A stretch of 8,766 bases of DNA from an uncultured Chthoniobacterales bacterium (GTDB taxonomy: Bacteria > Verrucomicrobiota > Verrucomicrobiae > Chthoniobacterales > UBA10450). Position 1 is the stretch's first letter. The number at the start of each line of letters is the position of its first letter. The stretch lies in NCBI GenBank assembly GCA_955652855.1, contig CATPCN010000115.1:1-8766 (forward strand). The letters run 5' to 3'. Positions 1 to 5,936 of the stretch are shown here, piece after piece. The notes below the pieces were generated by a model. The model searched no databases, was not told the origin of the DNA, and saw only the letters and a list, made by a program, of their open reading frames with translations. The translations under genes and the position numbers were made by a program.

Positions 1-290
1 ATCCCCTTCGCATCGGGGAATCCATTCCAACTCTTCCATTCCTAACCCAAGCACATACAATTGCTTAGAATAGTAACCTGCCGGACCCACCCTGTCAATC
101 CTGCAAAACTCATTTTTTCAGTCCAAAATTTCGGTCCAAAATCGACGTTTACTGACACAAAAAAAAACGGTTATCGCACCAACAACCCGCCAGTTCACAC
201 CGGGCCTGACTGTGGTAGCCTGTGTGCCGAGCCATTCCGCGAGCCATTGGGAGAAATCCGAATGGCACGAAAAAGAGGACAGCAGAAGGG
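1..290. other. Leftmost stretch with no recognised gene
   Basis: No reading frame on either strand resembles a known protein. The continuing minus frame of the nuclease remnant stays open to about position 190 but loses family resemblance near 291. The stretch holds small sequence oddities only: a short hairpin at 2-19 (TCCCC/GGGGA), a 9-base direct repeat GTCCAAAAT at 121-129 and 134-142, a run of nine A at 159-167, and a 9-base repeat CGAGCCATT at 228-236 and 240-248. It probably replaced the rest of the truncated nuclease gene. Nothing here can be assigned a function. Confidence 0.5.
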
Positions 291-903
291 TCTACAGCAT
301 AATGCGAACTGACACTCTGGGCAGTGTTTGTTTAGTATCGGTGCGGTGGCCCAGAATCAGCGAGCAGGCGGGAGATGTTCTGCAAGGTAGCGCGGACGGG
401 GCCATAGAGCGTCACCAACGGTACCTTCGCTGATGCAAATTCCCGTCCGTGAATGATCTCTCCAGCCGCCCCCACGGCTCCGAAAGCTTCCGAAACAACA
501 ACGGCATCGAACGCTAGCGCCATTTTATCCACGGCAAATATTCTCTCGGTTGGCACAAAGCGGATTGGCGTGTACAGGTCTTTACGGACACGCTTGTCGC
601 TGTCCCAAAGGCGCAAGCCGTGCACTTGAGCCGCGAGAGTTGGCGTTTGCACCCCACAGTCAACGATCACTCTGTAGCGCTTCTGTTGGAGAGCAGCCAA
701 TGGGGGCAAACCGATGAGTACTTCATCGGCCGGGCGGGCGCGCCCGCGCACAACCGCCGCACGCCTTCACGCCGGTACGCGTCGTTCCGCAGAGTCAGTT
801 GCAGACGGAACGGCAATGGCACGGCTTCAAAACCGGTCGCGACGAGATGGCACTTGGTTGGGCAGTGCAGATACGCTTCGAAGACCTCGTGCGTGATGAC
901 CAT
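291..903 (-). pseudogene. Cas4-like/RecB-like nuclease (TM0106-type), N-terminal remnant, frameshifted
   Basis: Intact members of this family carry an N-terminal PD-(D/E)XK, Cas4-like domain with an Fe-S cluster, followed by several hundred further residues. Here the ATG at 901-903 starts the family-typical opening (MVITHEVFEAYLHCPTKCHL), which holds the first cluster cysteine, then a NDAYRREGVRRLCAGAP segment. The frame breaks at about 736-750 and continues in another frame (332-751) with family features: PADEVLIG, YTPIRFVPTERIF, KMALAFDAVVVSE and GEIIHGREF. That frame stops at 332-334, but a second shift near 340-346 restores ILNKHCPECQFALCC (about 294-338), the C-x2-C-x5-C cysteine group of the Fe-S cluster. 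The similarity then ends at about 291, so most of the protein is missing. With two frameshifts and a truncation it should be inactive, unless the shifts are sequence errors. It is divergent from the primase-helicase gene. The family assignment comes from remembered motifs. Confidence 0.8.
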
Positions 904-1061
904 GTACCAATTCTCTGCCGCTTGGGGCAAGCGGTCTTGGTATCTACGCGAGAGTCTGAGCGGCAATCGTCTGAGTGTGACGCGGGGGCGCGTTGGTCTG
1001 TTCCACTCGAGCGGCTCGCTCTCGTCATCTGGGATTCCCGCCGTTAGTAGACAATGGATCG
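904..1061. promoter_or_regulatory. Divergent intergenic region between nuclease remnant and primase-helicase
   Basis: This 158-base gap separates the two divergent starts and should hold promoters for both directions. No convincing -35/-10 pair was found by eye. A perfect 11-base palindrome, CGAGCGGCTCG at 1008-1018, is a possible operator. An ATG at 1054 opens a three-codon frame whose TGA (1063-1065) overlaps the proposed GTG start of the downstream gene. The function is inferred from position only. Confidence 0.3.
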
Positions 1062-3491
1062 GTGAACGGCGATTCGCAGGTCGAGATCGATATTCGGGCA
1101 CTTTCAGAAAAATGTGACCGGCTCGAGGACGAGAACCAACGGCTTCGCGCGCTTCTTACTGAAAACGGCATCGATCTTCCTGTTGGGCCAACCGAAGCAA
1201 AGCCGCAAACGCCATCGTCGCGATCGCCCCTCAACACTGCACAGAAGATTGCCTTGTTCCGGTCTTTGTTTCGTGGACGCGAGGACGTTTATGCTCAGCG
1301 GTGGGAGAGTCCGGATGGCCGGTCAGGCTACTCGCCCAAAACCGAACGCGACTGGAAAGCCTACTACGCGGCCAAACCGGAGGACCGAAAACGAGTTGAT
1401 AAGGAGACCCGCAAGAACATCCCATTGACTGATGAAGCTATTCACGGTCACCTCTCGGGGCAGCTGACGCTGGGGGTTTATCCGCTCCTTCTCGACGAAA
1501 CCTGTTGGTTTCTCGCCGTGGACTTCGACAAGAAGACCTGGAAGGACGATGCCGCTGCGTTCCGTGCAACCTGTCACGAACTCAAGGTGCCTGCCGCAGT
1601 CGAGCGCTCGCGTTCTGGCAATGGGGCTCACATCTGGATCTTCTTTGAGCAACCAGTCGCTGCAGGCACTGCCCGGCGCTTGGGCTCACTGCTCTTGACG
1701 CGAACGATGGAGCGCCGTCACCAGCTCGGATTGGATTCCTATGACCGTTTCTTCCCGAACCAGGACACGATGCCCAAGGGCGGCTTTGGCAACCTGATCG
1801 CACTCCCGCTTCAAAAACATCCACGAGAATCCGGCTTTACTGAGTTTCTCGAAGACGAAATGTGTCCTTGCTCCGACCAGTGGGCGTTCCTCAATTCAGT
1901 CCCGCGAATAACGCAAGCCGCTGCGGAACGGTTGATCAGCGAGGCCCTTCAACAGAGCGGCGATCTCATCGGTGTGCGCTTTGCCAGCGTTGAGGATGAC
2001 GGCGAACCTGATCCTTGGACGTTGCCGCCTTCCCGCAGGCGGCCGGACAAACCAATCAAAGGTCCTTTGCCGCGGTCGGTTGAGATTGTCCGTTCTAATC
2101 TCTTGTTCATCGAGAAGAAGGGCATTCCACCTGAGATGATAAACCGGCTGCTTCGAATCTCAGCCTTTCAGAATCCCGAGTTCTATAAGGCTCAGGCCAT
2201 GCGGTTATCGATATTCAACAAGCCTCGCGTCATCGCCTGCGGTGAGGACCTTCCACGTCACCTAGGTCTACCGCGAGGATGTCTTTCCGAGGTCGTCACT
2301 TTTCTTGAAGGGCACAAGGTCAAGGTGGTCGTTCGCGACGAGCGCTTTGCGGGTAACGCCATTGACGTCCACTTTCACGGCGCCCTGCGCCCTGGCCAAG
2401 TCGAAGCAGTCGCCAAGATCATGAATCATGACGACGGGCTGGTCTGCGCTCCGACGGCCTTCGGCAAGACGGCAGTCGCGGCATGGCTGATCGCGAAACG
2501 CGCGGTTAGCACGCTTGTGCTGGTGCACCGCCAGCAACTCCTGGACCAATGGCGGGAGCGGCTGGCCATGTTCCTCGATACGCCTATCGATCAGATTGGG
2601 CAAGTTGGCGGCGGAAAGACCAAGAGGACTGGAGTAATCGACGTGGCAGTGATTCAAAGTCTACACCGCGAAAAGGAGGTGAAGGATTTCGTCGCCGAGT
2701 ATGGTCACGTGATTGTTGACGAATGCCACCACCTCTCTGCATTCACGTTCGAGCAGGTGATGCGGGCAGTGAAGGCGAAGTTTGTCGTTGGGCTCACAGC
2801 GACGCCCACGCGCAAAGATGGCCACCACCCGATCATCTACATGCAGTGTGGACCGACGCGGTACTCGATGGCCGTGCGCGCGATGACGGACTTAACGCCC
2901 TTCGAGCATGTAGTCATTCCGAGGCCTACGGATTTTCGAATGTCGAGCGTAGGCGAGCCAACCATCCAGGATATCTATGGCGCGCTGACTACAGACGAAG
3001 GGCGCAACAACCTCATCGTCAATGACGTTGTTCACGCAATGGAACAAGGCCGTTCGCCACTCCTCTTAACGGGGCGGACGGAACACCTCAGCCAGCTCAA
3101 AACGGCACTAGCCGGCCGGGTTCGGAACATCATTGTACTCAAAGGCGGTATGGGGCGAAAACAGCGCCGCGAAGTGAATGAGAGCCTCGCGGCGATTCCC
3201 GAAACTGAGCAGAGGCTGATCCTAGCAACCGGAAGTTACATCGGCGAAGGATTCGATGACGCGCGCCTTGACACGCTCTTCCTCGCGATGCCGATTTCGT
3301 GGAAGGGAACGCTTCAGCAGTACGTCGGGCGACTTCATCGGCTTCACGACGCCAAGCGAGTCGTTGAGGTCTACGACTACATCGATGGCAACATCCTGAT
3401 GCTGGCGCGAATGTATGGGCGCCGACTGAAAGGGTACGGCGATATGGGCTACAAAATCATTGCTAATGCACAGCAGCAACTGAACATCTAG
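1062..3491 (+). CDS. TOTE-type archaeo-eukaryotic primase domain fused to SF2 helicase
   Basis: Predicted cytoplasmic enzyme of 809 residues joining a primase-polymerase domain to an SF2 DNA helicase/translocase. Residues about 12-36 are charged and heptad-like (probable coiled coil). The AEP domain spans about 57-283, with the metal-binding DxD at D154/D156 (LAVDFD), the SGNGAH nucleotide-binding motif at 185-190 and a GGFGNLIALPLQ strand at about 240-251. The helicase half (about 438-809) has Walker A APTAFGKT (463-470), Walker B DECH (553-556), GLTATP (577-582), ATGSYIGEGFD (722-732) and the arginine-finger motif QQYVGRLHR (752-760). All core motifs are intact. I chose GTG at 1062 because coding resemblance begins there. 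The frame also runs upstream to a TTG at 993, and no strong Shine-Dalgarno decides between them. Relatives I remember carry a cysteine cluster between the SGYSP and LPLTD motifs. Here there is no cysteine between C18 and C148. The family is linked to biological conflict systems, but the precise role is unknown. Confidence 0.9.
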   Translation: MNGDSQVEIDIRALSEKCDRLEDENQRLRALLTENGIDLPVGPTEAKPQTPSSRSPLNTAQKIALFRSLFRGREDVYAQRWESPDGRSGYSPKTERDWKAYYAAKPEDRKRVDKETRKNIPLTDEAIHGHLSGQLTLGVYPLLLDETCWFLAVDFDKKTWKDDAAAFRATCHELKVPAAVERSRSGNGAHIWIFFEQPVAAGTARRLGSLLLTRTMERRHQLGLDSYDRFFPNQDTMPKGGFGNLIALPLQKHPRESGFTEFLEDEMCPCSDQWAFLNSVPRITQAAAERLISEALQQSGDLIGVRFASVEDDGEPDPWTLPPSRRRPDKPIKGPLPRSVEIVRSNLLFIEKKGIPPEMINRLLRISAFQNPEFYKAQAMRLSIFNKPRVIACGEDLPRHLGLPRGCLSEVVTFLEGHKVKVVVRDERFAGNAIDVHFHGALRPGQVEAVAKIMNHDDGLVCAPTAFGKTAVAAWLIAKRAVSTLVLVHRQQLLDQWRERLAMFLDTPIDQIGQVGGGKTKRTGVIDVAVIQSLHREKEVKDFVAEYGHVIVDECHHLSAFTFEQVMRAVKAKFVVGLTATPTRKDGHHPIIYMQCGPTRYSMAVRAMTDLTPFEHVVIPRPTDFRMSSVGEPTIQDIYGALTTDEGRNNLIVNDVVHAMEQGRSPLLLTGRTEHLSQLKTALAGRVRNIIVLKGGMGRKQRREVNESLAAIPETEQRLILATGSYIGEGFDDARLDTLFLAMPISWKGTLQQYVGRLHRLHDAKRVVEVYDYIDGNILMLARMYGRRLKGYGDMGYKIIANAQQQLNI

Positions 3492-3523
3492 CAACACCGC
3501 GGCGTGTTTGAGCCAGAAGGCTT

Positions 3524-3560
3524 CGAGTCGCCCTGGTGGGCCATAACGCGGCGCGACTCG
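3524..3560. terminator. Inverted repeat between convergent genes, possible terminator
   Basis: CGAGTCGC at 3524-3531 pairs perfectly with GCGACTCG at 3553-3560 across a 21-base loop. A second, smaller hairpin (CTTGGC 3573-3578 / GCCAAG 3585-3590) follows. Both lie just after the primase-helicase stop and just beyond the end of the convergent Cas1 remnant, where a bidirectional terminator would be expected. No T-tract follows either one, so a rho-independent role is doubtful. The rest of 3492-3691 shows no gene. In particular, no cas2-like frame lies downstream of the Cas1 remnant. Confidence 0.22.
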
Positions 3561-3691
3561 CGAACGTGTCGTCTTGGCGTCCTTGCCAAGCGTCGATAAA
3601 TCGTATCCGTTAGAACTAAACCACGCTGGCCCTATCCCAAGATCTGACAATCGTCCGGCCCGCGAGGCTCTCCGTTGCGAGAGGTGGCCGA

Positions 3692-4279
3692 TTACGATAC
3701 AAGTTCAGGTGCATAGCGCCAGGGTTCGAACTTCGTATTGTCGCGAAGAGCTGCGCACAGTTTCTCGACGTCGTTGCGGATACACTCGCGGAAGCCGGTT
3801 CGCCCTTCCGCCTTCGCCAGCATCCAACTTTCGTATTCCGCGAAGAAGCGCTTCATGGCCGCTGGTTTCAGAAACGCGCCGTGGCCCGGACCGCCCGATT
3901 CAAAGTCAGAGGCGTCTAGCACGCGTTTGTTGACTAGCGTCAAGACAAGCCGGTCGGCCACCGGATGGCGGAATGGCTCGACAATGTCGAGAGCCAGGGA
4001 AGGGCGGCCATAATCCACTTGGTGCAGGAAGCCGAGGTATGGATCGAGTCCTGCGCCTTCCAGCAGGGCCGAAGTTTCGTTCATGAGCAACGTGTAGGAG
4101 AAGGACAGCAGCGCGTTGAGTGGATCGGTAGCCGGGTGCTTGATGCGGCCCAGCCAGGCCATTTCGGATTTGTTGAACTGCATCACCAGGCCGAAGTACT
4201 CGCGGGCTGCGGCGCCTTCAATGCCGTCCAGGGTTGCGATGTCGGGGGCAGAGGCAGGGTCCGCCGCGAATAGGGTTGC
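3692..4279 (-). pseudogene. cas1: CRISPR-associated Cas1 integrase, N-terminally truncated remnant
   Basis: Cas1 is the metal-dependent integrase that, with Cas2, inserts spacers into CRISPR arrays. About 195 residues of the C-terminal helical catalytic domain remain, out of the usual 300 or more. In order they show EGAAAREYFG with the catalytic Glu, DPLNALLSFSYTLL, GFLHQVDYGRPSLALDIVEPFR with the catalytic His and the downstream acidic Asp/Glu, then LTLVNKRV and GAFLKPAAMKRFF. The natural C-terminus seems present, ending in a TGA-type boundary at 3692-3694. The N-terminal beta domain is absent. Upstream of about 4279 the open frame continues to an ATG at 4369, but that part is antisense to the SBBP fragment and has no Cas1 likeness. 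No cas2, other cas gene or CRISPR array is visible, so spacer acquisition is very unlikely. The subtype cannot be decided from this fragment. The Cas1 identity is highly confident; loss of function is inferred. Confidence 0.9.
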
Positions 4280-4281
4280 TA

Positions 4282-5381
4282 GATGGACCGGCCGCGGCAA
4301 TTGCGGTGGACCCGGCCGGAAATACGTATACCACCGGCGCCGCGGGAAAAAACCATCCGGTGACGCCAAGCGCGTATCAAACGATCTTCGGGGGTGGTAA
4401 CTACGACATCTTCGTTACTGTTCTGAATGCCGCCGGCAGCGCACTGGTCTACTCCACATTTCTGGGCGGTCCGGGCGATGATACCGGCGCCGGCATCGCT
4501 GTGGACCACTCTGGATTCGCTGTTGTCACCGGGCATCTGACCACCTGCCCCCCCCACAGAACTTTTGCAGAGATGATGCGTTTTTGGCCAAACTCGATAC
4601 CATTGGCAGTCACCTGGTTTATTCGGGATTGATCAATCACGGCGGGGCCGGAATTGCAGTTACGTTGGATTCCTTCGGCAACGCTTACGTTGCCGGCAGG
4701 CCGGGCACCGACCTGCCAACCACTCCGGATGCTTTGCAACCCCAGGGCGGAGACGCCTATTTCGGAGTGATCGATCCATCGGGCAACATTTTGTACCTGA
4801 GTTACTTTACAGGCGCATATATTCAGGCTATCGCAGTGGATCCAAGTGGAAACGTACTGTTAGCTGGAAGCGCCTATAGCACCATTTCTTTAAAGGATCC
4901 GATTCAGCCCCTAAGGACATCGACAGGCGACGGTTTTGTGGCCAAGATTTCGCTGCCTCAAGGTCCGCAGGGGCTTCTTTTCAGTTCCTATTTGGGAGGC
5001 GGAACGCTTGTTACTGGAATCGCCTCAACTTCCACTGGCATCGTCATAGCCGGCGAAACTGGCGATACAAGTTTTCCCATTACTTCCGATGCAGCACAGA
5101 GTCAAGGCGCCCGCGGTTTTGTTGCCAAAATATCGGACTCCGGTTCGTGCGCCTTTGGAGCAGCGCTCGCCAACAGTCAGCCGGTTTCCGGCAGCGGCGG
5201 AACGGCAACCATCAACGTGACCGCGGCAACGGGTTGCCACTGGACAGCTAATAGCGATAATCCCTCCATCCTGACGATTGCGTCCGGGAGCTCTGGCACA
5301 AGTAACGGCACGGTCACTGTTTCGGTAGCGCCGAGTTCGCTAGTCGCTTCGCGTACCAGTAATGTGACAGTTGCAGGACAG
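4282..5381 (+). pseudogene. SBBP-repeat/BACON-like secreted protein fragment, 5'-truncated and frameshifted
   Basis: Intact proteins of this type are secreted beta-propeller-like proteins common in Solibacter-like Acidobacteria; their function is mostly unknown. Repeated units are visible: IAVDPAGNTYTTG, a LVYSTFLGG strand and GIAVDHSGFAVVTG in the first frame (4282 to about 4548), then DAFLAKLDTIGSHLVYS, IAVTLDSFGNAYVAG, IAVDPSGNVLLAG and GFVAKISD in the second (4563-5150). The frame changes at a run of eight C (4549-4556). One C fewer or two more in the ancestor than now cannot be told apart by eye, but the shift joins LPPPQN to the next repeat. After the repeats comes a BACON-like Ig fold at about 5157-5381 (GGTATINVTAATGCHW, then TVAGQ). 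There is no signal peptide or true start: the 5' end is cut at about 4282, where the Cas1 remnant begins on the other strand. The 3' end is cut at about 5381. It is most likely a dead fragment. Confidence 0.8.
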
Positions 5382-5690
5382 GTGGTCTGTGACCTCAAGC
5401 GGCGGCGCCGTCTGACTAGGGACGCCAAGCCACTCACATCGGGCGTTTGGGTGAGCGGCAAGGTCGGTAGCGTACGATATCATGACTCCGATGCTGCGCC
5501 GTTCGTTCCGTATACGAATTGTCCGGAATGCGGGGCCGACGCGTACGTTATGGAGGAGGAGTGCTGCGCGCTATGTGGCGAATCGGCTGAACACACCTGC
5601 GCGCGCTGCGGCTCGTCGATTCCCGCTGAGGAGATGGCCTCGTCGCCGTACTGCGGGTACTGCGAACATATGATGAACAAGGACGACTGA
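5382..5690 (+). pseudogene. C-terminal zinc-ribbon tail of an unidentified protein, fused in frame to SBBP debris
   Basis: The last part of the open frame that reads from the SBBP/BACON fragment (ATG at 4584, TGA ending at 5690) is unlike the preceding beta-rich sequence. From about 5500 it carries four CxxC-type pairs: CPEC, CCALC, CARC and CGYC. This spacing suggests two zinc ribbons or knuckles, ending in a charged NKDD tail. The 5382-5500 link (KRRRRLTRD and following) is basic and resembles nothing I know. I recall similar cysteine-rich tails at the ends of uncharacterised bacterial proteins, but I cannot name the family. No good start with a ribosome binding site lies just upstream; GTG at 5451 is possible but unsupported. 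The likely origin is a deletion joining two unrelated gene pieces. A translated small zinc protein cannot be ruled out. Confidence 0.6.
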
Positions 5691-5936
5691 GAATCCCACC
5701 CTACGTACCCGGTGAGTGTTTTTTTAGTCGGGGATGTTGGATTCGTCGCCCCAAATGCCTGAACGTGCTGTGAAGCTCAATGCACTTGCTCTTTGCCAAG
5801 GGACGTCTCCTCAAAGGATGCGAACTAAAACAGCGCCGTACGGCCATCTGTATCAAATCGCAGGTATCCTAAACATTGGTGTGGAGCACGTTGGTGATGG
5901 CAATCGCACCGCGGCCACGCAGGTCTAGGTTCCAGC
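5691..5936 (+). promoter_or_regulatory. Leader upstream of the GajA-like gene, with weak terminator-like element
   Basis: These 246 bases separate the zinc-ribbon tail from the nuclease gene and should contain the promoter of the nuclease-helicase operon. A weak 4-base stem (CACC 5697-5700 / GGTG 5711-5714) followed by seven T (5719-5725) could end transcription from the left. A short open frame at 5755-5928 has no recognisable protein character or ribosome binding site. No clear sigma-70 promoter was picked out. Confidence 0.3.

Noticed and set aside
120..250. Short direct repeats (GTCCAAAAT pair, CGAGCCATT pair) as a CRISPR array or integration site
   Set aside because: There are only two copies of 9 bases at 12-13-base spacing, with no spacers of CRISPR size and no adjacent recombinase.
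993..1061. TTG at 993 as the start of the primase-helicase
   Set aside because: The 23 extra residues have no coding likeness and fill most of the divergent promoter gap; GTG at 1062 fits better, though this is not proved.
620..1117. Plus-strand open frame of 165 codons across the nuclease remnant and intergenic region
   Set aside because: It is rich in Arg/Ser with no known motifs and lies antisense to the recognisable Cas4-like frame, so it is a shadow.
3222..3650. Minus-strand 142-codon frame overlapping the helicase end
   Set aside because: It is antisense to conserved helicase motifs V and VI, so it is a shadow.
3492..3691. A cas2 gene downstream of the Cas1 remnant
   Set aside because: No minus-strand frame here has the Cas2 opening strand with its Asp or a ferredoxin-like pattern, and the stretch is too short.
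4280..4369. N-terminal extension of the Cas1 frame to ATG 4369
   Set aside because: It is the antisense of SBBP repeat sequence and bears no Cas1 motif, so it was left out of the Cas1 feature.
5734..5928. Short 64-codon open frame just before the GajA-like gene
   Set aside because: It starts with TTG, has no ribosome binding site, and shows no recognisable protein pattern.
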